Shown one piece after another: positions 35,741-43,663 of a DNA stretch of 64,000 nt. Location: positions 1 through 64,000 of the forward strand of contig JAJDXQ010000019.1 of NCBI GenBank assembly GCA_022823185.1. Reading direction: 5' to 3'. The DNA comes from Caldilineaceae bacterium (GTDB lineage: Bacteria > Chloroflexota > Anaerolineae > Caldilineales > Caldilineaceae). Both the position numbers and the translations under genes were made by a program. The notes under the pieces were generated by a model that saw only the letters and a list, made by a program, of their open reading frames with translations, was not told the origin of the DNA and did not search any database. How positions within the stretch are numbered: position 1 is the stretch's first letter; every line of letters starts with the position of its first letter.

Positions 35741-36973
35741 CTAGTCTTCCAGCATGGCGATCTCCTCCGGGATCTGAAGGGCAGCGTTGGGAAAGACCGA
35801 GACAGCGGCCTCGTTCCCGTGGCGTCTTCTCAGTTCTGCGACCACTTCCGGCCAACTGTTGAAGAGACATGTGTCCTGCGGAAATTCCTCAATATCCGCA
35901 TAGGAAAGATTGGGCGAAAAGATGATCAGCCCGTTCTTTCCCAGATGGATTTTCTCGCGTTTGAGCGGACCATGCGCGCGCATGCCGCTGCTGAGGAGAT
36001 AGTGAATGCCGGCGCCGTGCGTGCAGGCGGTGGCCAGCACCGCTGAACCGGCCGGCTTGATCGCACGTCTGAGATCCCGCGCCACGGCATTCATCGAGTT
36101 GAGCACTTGCACCAGGTCGGTGTCCTTGGGATAGGCGTTGAAGACCGCGATGTCGGCCGGAGGCGGAAACCTGGTACTATAGACTTTGCGCGCAAACCTG
36201 ACGCCGGCGCGGTGGGCTGCCACCGGGTCACCGGCGAAAAGGGCGACCAGTTCGCGACGCGAATTGACCACTGTATTGACCGCAAAACGATGGCCTACCT
36301 TGCGGCCGATCTCCTCCAAATCTGCGCGCAGTTCATTGCCCTCTATACGACCCGCCATGGAGTGCGGCAGCCTGTAGGCGATGGTGTGGTTGGCATGCAG
36401 CGTCTCGATACCGGCCATGCCCACCGCCACCGTCTTGACCCCGCCGGCAAACCCTGCATGGCCGTGGGGCACAATTGTGCCGATGCTGAGCCGCAGGTCA
36501 GCCTCCAAAAAGAAAGCGTTGGTATAGATCGGTGTCCCGCGCTGGGTTTCGCCCAGATATTTGCGGTTTTCGTGGGGCTGATTCTGATAGATGGGGAAAT
36601 CTTCCACGATCGAGCGACCCAGTTTCAAGATTAACTCCTGGCGGCGCATCGGCGTATGCGCGCCCAGGCCAATGATGAAACGGATATTCTCGGGATCGAG
36701 GCCGCCCGCTTGCAGTTCGGCGATCACCAGGGACGCAATATGCCCCAGAGGGGAGGGGCGCGTGATGTCCTCAACAACAATTGCAGCCTGCGTGCTTGTT
36801 CCGGCCAGTTCCTGCAGGGTTGGCGCGCCGATCGGTTGCCGCAGCCTTTCAGCCAGGGAATCCGGCTCAGCCGGCGCAGCGTCAGCCATCTGCACTTTTT
36901 CCACACGCCAGGTTTCCGGAAAGTCCAGCTCGATTTCCCGGTCTCCATACCATGCCTGCCAGAGGATCTTCAT
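35741..36973 (-). CDS. LarA-like nickel-pincer racemase/epimerase (DUF2088)
   Basis: A 410-residue member of the lactate racemase (LarA) family, enzymes that interconvert 2-hydroxyacid stereoisomers using a nickel-pincer nucleotide. Family landmarks are VVEDITRPSPLG, GLGAHTPMRRQEL (cofactor-region His) and the VPHGHAGFAGGVKTVAVG segment, which holds the conserved His and Lys that bind the cofactor. It is in a run of peptide-degrading genes and next to an aminotransferase. The cofactor genes larB, larC and larE are absent from the window. The substrate need not be lactate: many LarA homologues act on other hydroxyacids. Confidence 0.88.
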   Translation of the reverse strand: MKILWQAWYGDREIELDFPETWRVEKVQMADAAPAEPDSLAERLRQPIGAPTLQELAGTSTQAAIVVEDITRPSPLGHIASLVIAELQAGGLDPENIRFIIGLGAHTPMRRQELILKLGRSIVEDFPIYQNQPHENRKYLGETQRGTPIYTNAFFLEADLRLSIGTIVPHGHAGFAGGVKTVAVGMAGIETLHANHTIAYRLPHSMAGRIEGNELRADLEEIGRKVGHRFAVNTVVNSRRELVALFAGDPVAAHRAGVRFARKVYSTRFPPPADIAVFNAYPKDTDLVQVLNSMNAVARDLRRAIKPAGSAVLATACTHGAGIHYLLSSGMRAHGPLKREKIHLGKNGLIIFSPNLSYADIEEFPQDTCLFNSWPEVVAELRRRHGNEAAVSVFPNAALQIPEEIAMLED

Positions 36974-37130
36974 CCACTCACTCTCCCCTCAAATTGCCGA
37001 AAGTACAGAAAAGGGCGCTAGCTCATCCACTCTTGGGTCTTTTGAGCAGCCCAGTGTACGAACAGAGATTCCGAACTGAATCCGGGCCTGCGTGTGACAC
37101 AGCAGACGCGCTCCTGATTGCATAGACGCG

Positions 37131-38516
37131 TCAGTCCTGCAAGAGGTGGGGTGTATGTTCGATCATATAGGGCCTGACTACGTCCAGACTCTGCGCCATC
37201 ACAGCGGCAGCCGCATCGATCTCGCGCTCGGTCATCGGCGTGGAGATTGCGAACTGGCATCGAGGCGCGCTGAATATGCCCCGGTTCATCAACTCCAAGT
37301 GCAAGAGTTTGGGCAGATCCCGGGCGGCATCCTGCGCGGCCTTTGCCTCCCGCGCCGTTCGTATTTCGCCTTCACCCCAGTGGATGCGGATGATCGATCC
37401 CAGACCCGCGGCGCGGGCCCTCATGCCTGCCGCCTGAAATGCCCGGTTGAACCCGTCCTTCAGCCGCTGGCCCAGGTCGTTGATCCGCACCACCTCTTCG
37501 GCCCCATACGCCTTCATCGTCGCCATACCCGCGGCCATGGTGATGTTGTTGCCGTTGAACGTGCCGTTGTGGGGGATGGTTTGGGGGTGTGTCGGGGCAA
37601 ACGGCGCCATGATATCCTGCCGGCCCCCAAACGCGCCCAGGGGCAGCCCGCCTCCTATGAACTTGGCTACCGACGTCAGATCCGGTGTCACGCCGACAGA
37701 GGCCTGAACGCCGCCTACGTCAAGTCGAAATGTCAGAATCTCATCGAAGATCAGCAGCACGTCATAGGTGTCCGCCAGCTGCCTGACGCCTTGCAGGTAT
37801 CCTTGTTCCGGTTCGACGCCCCCACCGGAGCCGAGTACAGGTTCCAGAATGATGGCGGCGATCCCATCGCTGTGGACGCGCAAGAGATTCTCCAGGGCAT
37901 CGAGATCATTGAACGGCGCCACGCGCATTCCTTCCAGCACCGCCGCCGGCACACCCCTGGTGGTAATCCGCGGTCGCGGCAGACCATCCTCAGCAGCGTC
38001 GGACTGGACGTTTACCTGTACATAGTCATGGGAGCCGTGGTAGCCGCCGTCCATCTTGACGATGGTGTCTTTGCCTGTGAATGCCCGCGCCGCGCGCATG
38101 GCCAAATGTGTCGCTTCGGTTCCGGAATTGCAGTAGCGCACGCTCTCCAGGCTGGACACGCGGCTGCACAGCATCTCAGCATGTTCAACCGTCACTTCGG
38201 CGGCGGAACCGAGAACGGTTCCCCTGGCCGCCTGCTCCTGGATTGCGCTGACCGTGGCGGGGTGTGCGTGCCCATGGATCAGAGAGGTATAGTTGTTTAG
38301 GAAGTCGATGTACCTGTTTTCATCCAAGTCATAGAGGTAGCACCCTTCGCCGCGCGCCATGTATGCAGGATAGGGGGTGTAGTATGAGGCTGCCCTGGTG
38401 TCCCCGCCGGGCATCGACTTCTTGGCGCGCGCGTCCCACTCGCCGGATGCGTGGGTGCGCTGCATGAACGTTTCGATGACTGTGCTGGCGGCATTCTCGT
38501 CTACATTGGAACTCAC
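37131..38516 (-). CDS. Class-III PLP aminotransferase (glutamate-1-semialdehyde mutase-like)
   Basis: A 461-residue PLP enzyme. Motifs include SGTEATHLAMRAARAFTG and KMDGGYHGSHDY. The PLP-binding Asp is in LIFDEILTFR, and the Schiff-base Lys in SVAKFIGGGLPLGAFGG. The best start is GTG at 38516, with GGAGG ten bases upstream. It resembles HemL, but its place in a catabolic peptide cluster and the altered active-site surroundings make an amino-acid or beta-amino-acid transaminase or aminomutase more likely than heme synthesis. Located between an S9 peptidase and the LarA-like gene. Confidence 0.9.
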   Translation of the reverse strand: MSSNVDENAASTVIETFMQRTHASGEWDARAKKSMPGGDTRAASYYTPYPAYMARGEGCYLYDLDENRYIDFLNNYTSLIHGHAHPATVSAIQEQAARGTVLGSAAEVTVEHAEMLCSRVSSLESVRYCNSGTEATHLAMRAARAFTGKDTIVKMDGGYHGSHDYVQVNVQSDAAEDGLPRPRITTRGVPAAVLEGMRVAPFNDLDALENLLRVHSDGIAAIILEPVLGSGGGVEPEQGYLQGVRQLADTYDVLLIFDEILTFRLDVGGVQASVGVTPDLTSVAKFIGGGLPLGAFGGRQDIMAPFAPTHPQTIPHNGTFNGNNITMAAGMATMKAYGAEEVVRINDLGQRLKDGFNRAFQAAGMRARAAGLGSIIRIHWGEGEIRTAREAKAAQDAARDLPKLLHLELMNRGIFSAPRCQFAISTPMTEREIDAAAAVMAQSLDVVRPYMIEHTPHLLQD

Positions 38517-38685
38517 AGCAGGCCTCCATGTGGGCGGCGTTCAGACGCCGCGCGCTCTCTGAGGGCTGAACGGGGAGCCGCAAGCCTGAAGGGCAACGAT
38601 GAGCTCAATCTGCCGCCTGGCATTCTTCTCGAATATGGGCGAGAGCGAGAGAATCCGGTCTTCCCTGCCGGCTACTGCAGGCTGG

Positions 38686-40644
38686 TCACTCGTTCGTGTT
38701 GCGAGAAAAGCCCTCCAGGTTGTCGATATGCAGAGGCGGCAGATCGTCGGCGGGCTCGAACCCGAAAATCTGACCGAAGAATGCCAGCTCCGTCTGGTGA
38801 ACGCGGACGTTCGTCTCGAAGAAACGGAACCCATGCGCCTCGCCTTCGAATTCGATATGCACCACCGGCACCCCCCTGGCGCGCAGGGCTTCGGCAACAA
38901 AACGGGACTGGTTGGGCGGCACAATCTTATCTTCGAGCCCTTGAAATATGAGCAACGGCGCGTTGATTTCGCCGGCTCTATGAATCGGTGAGCGCTCCTG
39001 ATAAAGAGCCCTCTGCTCGGGATAGGGCCCGATCAGGGCGCTGGCATAGTGGGCTTCGAATTTGTGCGTCTCCTGATCCCAGAATTCAAGGTCGCTGATA
39101 CCGTAGTGGCTTGAGCCCGCCTTGAACTCGTCGCGGAAGGCAAGTGCGGCAAAGGTAGTATAGCCGCCCGCGCTGCCGCCTCGTACGATGGTTCGCGCTT
39201 TATCCGCAAGCCCTTGTTCCGCCAGGTGGCGCGCGCCGTTGACGGCATCGTCGACGTCAACGACACCCCACTTTCCCCGCAGCCGATTCCGATATTCCCG
39301 GCCGTAACCCGCGCTGCCGCCGTAATTGATTTCCAACACGGCAAACCCGCGGCTTGTGTAAAACTGCACCCCCATATCCAGCGCGTGTTTGACCGAACCG
39401 GTCGGGCCACCGTGCGCGTTGACGATCAGAGGCGGCAGCTCACCTTCGGGCGCCACATAATCCGGGTTGTGCGGCGGATGGTAATACCCATGGGCTTGAA
39501 GACCATTTTCAGTTGGGTAGGAGATGTGCGCGCTCGGAGAGATATACGCCTCCGAAACCGCATCCTGCACCGAACTTGCCAGGCAGGTGTATGCCCCGCT
39601 TCTCAGGTCAATCTTAAACAGAGAACGCGGTGTGCCTGGCGATGCCGCCACGACGAAAGCGTGATCACCGACCACCTCCAGATGGATAATATATGTGAAG
39701 TCGGTGTTGAGTTCCCTGCGTGCACCTGTCTCCGTATCGATCTGCCCGAGATGCCACGTGCCATTCTCATTGTAGGCGGCCAGAACCCGGGATGGCGTGA
39801 GAAAACGGTACATCGTCTTGCCGATATTCCAATAGGGATTGCCCAGCTCTGCCTCCATTGGAGACACCGCCGTGATCTCGCCATCATGCCAGCGATAGAG
39901 GTTCCACCAATTTGAGCGATCGGAGCAGAAGTAGAGGTCTCCGTTTGGAGACCAGCGGGGATCGGTAACGCTCTCCTCCCGCTCCGGCACGATCTGCTGA
40001 ACGTTCGCCAGGCTGCCATCCTCGTCCACATCCGCGGCCCAAAGGCTGCTGGAAAAGAAGGGCATGTTGGGGTGGTTCCAGGCGACCCAGGCCAATTTGC
40101 GGCCATCCTCATTCAGAACGGGGAAGGCGACGAAATCTGTCTGATCGAACAGGACAGCGCCAAACTCGTCACCGTCGAGATTGACCGCAGCGATGGTGTG
40201 TTTGGGTTCGCCTGTGGGCGTGTGATCTTCACGGATGCAGATCAGCCGGTTGCGCCTGTGGTCGATGACCAGGTCGGCGTAACGCATTGCGCCTTCGGCT
40301 GTAATAGGTCGGGGAGATTCGCCGGGCAGGTGGCGATACAGGCGGTCGTCGGGAAAGTTGGAGAAGTAGATTACGCCGTCTTTAACGGCGAAGCAGCTGC
40401 CGCCGTACTCATATACCCGCGTCCGTGCATCGAAAGTCGCCGGCGTCAGTTGCTCAATGTGCCCATCCGCAAGCAAGCGGGCGACGGCGCTCCGACCGCC
40501 CTGTTCGGGGATACGTAAAAGTATGTAGATATTATCGCTTGCCGCATAGAGTTGGTTGATCCAGTGCTGTGAACTGGCAGCCACCAGTCCAGCGCTGATT
40601 GGGGAACGCCAGCTTCCATACGGCGCGCTCCGCTTTTGTGCCAT
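38686..40644 (-). CDS. S9-family peptidase (dipeptidyl/acylaminoacyl-peptidase)
   Basis: A 652-residue peptidase, only distantly related to the other two in the cluster. The propeller covers about residues 20-380 (VTDPRWSPNGDLYFCSD, FFSSSLWAADV). The catalytic domain has nucleophile elbow G-G-S-A-G-G, Asp in GLEDKIVPP and His in EGEAHGFR. There is no signal peptide. ATG at 40644 is the first gene after the promoter at 40819-40846, so it probably leads the 16-kb peptide operon. Known relatives release dipeptides or acylated residues. Confidence 0.93.
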   Translation of the reverse strand: MAQKRSAPYGSWRSPISAGLVAASSQHWINQLYAASDNIYILLRIPEQGGRSAVARLLADGHIEQLTPATFDARTRVYEYGGSCFAVKDGVIYFSNFPDDRLYRHLPGESPRPITAEGAMRYADLVIDHRRNRLICIREDHTPTGEPKHTIAAVNLDGDEFGAVLFDQTDFVAFPVLNEDGRKLAWVAWNHPNMPFFSSSLWAADVDEDGSLANVQQIVPEREESVTDPRWSPNGDLYFCSDRSNWWNLYRWHDGEITAVSPMEAELGNPYWNIGKTMYRFLTPSRVLAAYNENGTWHLGQIDTETGARRELNTDFTYIIHLEVVGDHAFVVAASPGTPRSLFKIDLRSGAYTCLASSVQDAVSEAYISPSAHISYPTENGLQAHGYYHPPHNPDYVAPEGELPPLIVNAHGGPTGSVKHALDMGVQFYTSRGFAVLEINYGGSAGYGREYRNRLRGKWGVVDVDDAVNGARHLAEQGLADKARTIVRGGSAGGYTTFAALAFRDEFKAGSSHYGISDLEFWDQETHKFEAHYASALIGPYPEQRALYQERSPIHRAGEINAPLLIFQGLEDKIVPPNQSRFVAEALRARGVPVVHIEFEGEAHGFRFFETNVRVHQTELAFFGQIFGFEPADDLPPLHIDNLEGFSRNTNE

Positions 40645-40818
40645 GATTCCCGTACAAGCTGGTTTGCCGGCTGTCGAAAACAGCTAAACGATCGCAGGCT
40701 CACGTCTTTCTACAGAGATATGGCCCGGCTGAACACCTGTCGGCATGACCGTCAAGCAAAGCCCAGCGTTCAGGCATCGTATTGACCAGATCTGACGACA
40801 GGAGCCCAAGATAAAATA

Positions 40819-40846
40819 ATTATATATATGTTTCTGTGAATTGCAA
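40819..40846 (-). promoter_or_regulatory. Promoter of the peptide-utilisation cluster
   Basis: Minus strand TTGCAA (40846-40841) is followed after 16 bases by a perfect TATAAT (40824-40819), inside an AT-rich patch in otherwise GC-rich DNA. It lies 175 bases before the first peptidase gene and immediately downstream of an intrinsic terminator, exactly where an operon promoter is expected. Confidence 0.6.
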
Positions 40847-40852
40847 TGCGCG

Positions 40853-40890
40853 AAAAATCCTCTGGGATTCCAGCATTTGGAATCCCAGAG
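40853..40890 (-). terminator. Intrinsic terminator (13-bp stem plus T-run)
   Basis: On the minus strand CTCTGGGATTCCA and TGGAATCCCAGAG (plus coordinates 40878-40890 and 40860-40872) form a perfect 13-bp stem with a five-base loop, followed by GATTTTT. It ends transcription arriving from the remnant and nucleotidyltransferase side, and it insulates the peptide operon promoter. Confidence 0.85.
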
Positions 40891-40918
40891 ACAGTCAGAA
40901 AATCGTTCCTGTGTTGGG

Positions 40919-41210
40919 CTAAGCCGAGAGATGTTCGCCGGGGATGCGCGAGCGCGCGTACTCCCGGTTGGCGTCGCGGTTGGCAAGTACTTCAGGGATC
41001 TCGCCCTCCCAGTAGCCGGGGGAGTTGTCCCAATCGTCGTCGCGCCGCCGGTGCCAGGCAAGGATCAGCGTCCGGCGCTCATCGGTCAGGCTGCTGCGCC
41101 GCGGCCTGGTCGACGTCGAAGATGTAACCGAGTTCGGCGCGGGGATGGTTCGCGATGTTGCGGGCGTGGATCGTGCCGGCGCGGCCGGCGCCAAAGAGGG
41201 CAAATCGCAT
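40919..41210 (-). pseudogene. Chimeric remnant: Gfo/Idh/MocA 5' end joined to PhyH 3' end
   Basis: Read on the minus strand, bases 41210 to 41093 (118 bp) look identical to the first 118 bases of the dehydrogenase gene at 24134-24017, beginning exactly at its ATG. At a short shared GCTGCG-type junction this gives way to the last 170 bases of a PhyH gene. That part encodes LTDERRTLILAWHRRRDD and EIPEVLANRDANREYARSRI, similar but not identical to the 3' end of the PhyH gene at 41804. The halves are in different frames, so the dehydrogenase frame stops soon after the junction. No functional product is expected. The PhyH part keeps a terminator downstream. Confidence 0.85.
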
Positions 41211-41291
41211 GGACCCTGTTTCCAGTGGACAGTGATGAGAAGTGAAAAGTCAGGAGCGGGAAATAAGAGCTCCTTTCTGAAATTCACACCT

Positions 41292-41609
41292 TTAGGCGTC
41301 TTGGGTGTAGCCCGCGCCATACTGAATTACGGCTGAATCGACAATCGCTTCCTTGAATAGAGGGTTCAGGCTTTTCTCGACACCCTTATAGGTCAGCAGA
41401 TGGGTTGAACGGTCAAGCGCTTCGCTCAACTCCTTTTCCATACGCGCCAGGTGCAATAACCCTACCTTTACGCCCGAGTCAAACTCGACGATAAGATCCA
41501 AGTCTTCCTCCGACGCAGGACTCTTTTGTATAAGAGCCAAACGACGGATTTGGTGACGCTGACAGAAATCAGCAACAACGTCTTTAGGGATCTCAATCTG
41601 TGCCTTCAT
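41292..41609 (-). CDS. MNT-type nucleotidyltransferase-fold protein, degenerate active site
   Basis: A 105-residue protein of the minimal-nucleotidyltransferase (MNT) group, usually the antitoxin partner of a HEPN toxin. The second motif D-L-D-L-I-V-E-F at about 36-43 and the LLHLARMEKELSEALDR helix are well conserved. The first motif, normally G-S-x-x-R after the strand LALF, reads LALIQKSPASEE and lacks the glycine-serine. No HEPN gene is adjacent. It is either a decayed orphan antitoxin or a variant with altered chemistry. It lies between the chimeric remnant and a PhyH gene. Confidence 0.75.
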   Translation of the reverse strand: MKAQIEIPKDVVADFCQRHQIRRLALIQKSPASEEDLDLIVEFDSGVKVGLLHLARMEKELSEALDRSTHLLTYKGVEKSLNPLFKEAIVDSAVIQYGAGYTQDA

Positions 41610-41803
41610 TGGTGTATTCCAGAAAATCAGCCTGACCGCGGAAGCGAAGCCGATGGGACATACACGACCGCGTCACTGCTTGAGCGCAGCATAACACGCG
41701 CTTGAAATTACGATCGTTCGCAACATCTACGCACTGAAAGGCAGGAGTCTCTCCTGCTTTCGCAAACTCCTGGCCCCTTTGGGATATCTCTTAGCATAGC
41801 ACC

Positions 41804-42613
41804 CTACTGGCCGCTGAATTCGAGATGTTCGCCGGGGATGCGCGAGCGTTCGTATTCCCGGTCGGCGTCGCGGTTGGCAAGGACTTCAGGAATCTCACCC
41901 TCCCAGTAGGCCGGGGGGTCGTGCCAAACGTCGTCGCGCCGCCGGTGCCAGGCCAGAATCAGCGTCCGCCGCTCATCGGTCAGGTTCTGCCGCGCCGAGT
42001 GCAGCACACGGGCGTCCGCCAGCACAAAGGACCGGGCGCGCACGCAGACGTCGACCTGGTCGGGATGGTCGCCGAACATGACCGGATGGTCCTCTTCGAT
42101 GTAGCGCGCGCCCTGTTCGTGCGCGGGCACAAGCTCATCGTGCAGCTCAATTCGCTTGTGGTGCGTGCCGGGGATGACCTTGAGACAGCCGTTCTCGACG
42201 CTGGTGTCGCTCAGATAGTAGGAGACGAAGATCTGCTGCGGCCAGGGCGTGACGCTGATCGGGTCCTCCCAGCTCGCCCAGTCCTGGTGCCAGTATAGGG
42301 CCGGTTCGCCCGGGTCTTTGGTGAGGATGATGATGCCGCCGGTGCTCTCGAAATCGCCGAATCCCATCTCATCGAGCGCCTGCCGCGCCGGCTGCCATTC
42401 CAGGAGCCTCCTGATGACGTCGTTCTCCTCACCGTGTACATTCACGTGCTGGCCCTGGTACCGCACGTCGGGCGGGGGGACGTGAGCGGCGATGAGGCGC
42501 TCCGATTCTTCGCGCAGCTCCTGCAGGAACTCTTCGGTCAGGATGTCGTCAACAAAGCAGTAACCGTCCTTCAGCATCTGTTCTCGTTTGGCCAGCGCGA
42601 TTTCGGGTTGCAT
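41804..42613 (-). CDS. PhyH-family Fe(II)/2-oxoglutarate dioxygenase
   Basis: A 269-residue PhyH enzyme. Iron ligands are His109 and Asp111 in YWHQDWASW, with the distal His in ARVLHSARQNLTDERR; the nearby Arg binds 2-oxoglutarate. The C-terminus AWHRRRDDVWHDPPAYWEGEIPEV is duplicated in diverged form in the remnant at 40919. AGGAG precedes ATG at 42613. It is the third gene after DegT and another PhyH gene on the minus strand, likely cotranscribed from the 45131 promoter. Substrate unknown; a sugar-derived or amino-acid-like small molecule is plausible. Confidence 0.93.
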   Translation of the reverse strand: MQPEIALAKREQMLKDGYCFVDDILTEEFLQELREESERLIAAHVPPPDVRYQGQHVNVHGEENDVIRRLLEWQPARQALDEMGFGDFESTGGIIILTKDPGEPALYWHQDWASWEDPISVTPWPQQIFVSYYLSDTSVENGCLKVIPGTHHKRIELHDELVPAHEQGARYIEEDHPVMFGDHPDQVDVCVRARSFVLADARVLHSARQNLTDERRTLILAWHRRRDDVWHDPPAYWEGEIPEVLANRDADREYERSRIPGEHLEFSGQ

Positions 42614-42717
42614 TGCATTCTCCTACTGAAACTAAAGTGGTTGGTGCCAGATAGCCAGTTACAACCAGCTCGTTACGGTAACCCCGCAGTCAAGGAGCGA
42701 AGGATGTTTACTCTCTT

Positions 42718-42755
<38 letters not shown>

Positions 42756-42765
42756 GTTCTTGCCG

Positions 42766-43596
42766 TTACAGCCGTTCCGGGTCGAGCGCGCCGTCGCCGA
42801 AGATCAACGAGTACGCATGGTTGTGGGAATCGACGGTGGCGGCATCCATGTAACAGACGCTGAAGGCGCGACGGGCAATCGCGGTGCTGTTCACGCCAGA
42901 GGTGTGCGGCAGATAGTTGTGGAGCAACACCGCCTCGCCGGCCTCCATTTCGAGCGGGACCGTCTCTGCTTCGGCCACCAGGGCCTGGGCCTGATCATCG
43001 GTCATAAAGCCGGAGACGTGGCTGGGATTGATCAGGGCGTGATGGCGGCGGGGCGCAATGTGGACGCAGCCGTTGGCGACGGTGGCCGGGTCGAGCGCGG
43101 TCCAGATCGTGATCAGGGGATCGCGGTCGAAGTAGGTCCAGCGATCCTGGTGCCAGACGAGGTTGGTGCCGCCGACAGACTGCCCCGCTTTCCCGTCGGC
43201 GTCCGCGGGGTCGGCCGCCGGCTTGTTCATGAACATGGCGCGCATGCAGGAGACCGGCGTGTCCGCGCCGTATACCATGCTACAGATGTGGCGGAAGAGC
43301 GGCTTCTGCATATAGCGCAGGAAGAGCGGATCGAACTCCAGATCCTGGATCTTGCGATAGTGCAGGGTGGCGCCTTTGTGCCCTTTGGAGCCCGGTCCGG
43401 GCGCATCGGTCTTGCCGGGGATGCGGTCCAGCTGCATCATCATGCGGCTGTAGTCGACCGGCGCGGTGCCGAGCATGATCCCGTCCATGCGTTGCTGTAT
43501 CGCGGCCAGCTCATCGTCGGTCATACAGCGCCCCAGGCGCAGATAGCCTTCACGCTCGTACCCCTGCCACTGGGCATGGCTCAATTTTTCCAGCAT
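42766..43596 (-). CDS. PhyH-family Fe(II)/2-oxoglutarate dioxygenase
   Basis: A 276-residue PhyH enzyme. The iron site is His149/Asp151 in LVWHQDRWTYFDRD, with the distal His in VLLHNYLPHTSGVN and a conserved Arg pair AIARRAFSV. It is clearly different from the PhyH protein at 41804, so these are not recent duplicates. GGAG precedes ATG at 43596. It lies 67 bases after the DegT aminotransferase gene. This suggests that the aminosugar or related product of one enzyme is hydroxylated by the next, though that is a guess. Confidence 0.93.
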   Translation of the reverse strand: MLEKLSHAQWQGYEREGYLRLGRCMTDDELAAIQQRMDGIMLGTAPVDYSRMMMQLDRIPGKTDAPGPGSKGHKGATLHYRKIQDLEFDPLFLRYMQKPLFRHICSMVYGADTPVSCMRAMFMNKPAADPADADGKAGQSVGGTNLVWHQDRWTYFDRDPLITIWTALDPATVANGCVHIAPRRHHALINPSHVSGFMTDDQAQALVAEAETVPLEMEAGEAVLLHNYLPHTSGVNSTAIARRAFSVCYMDAATVDSHNHAYSLIFGDGALDPERL

Positions 43597-43663
43597 TGAA
43601 ATATCTCCAATCTCAGTGCGCGCATACTGCGCAGCGGTTGCGCTTGGCCTCCGCGGCCAGCTG

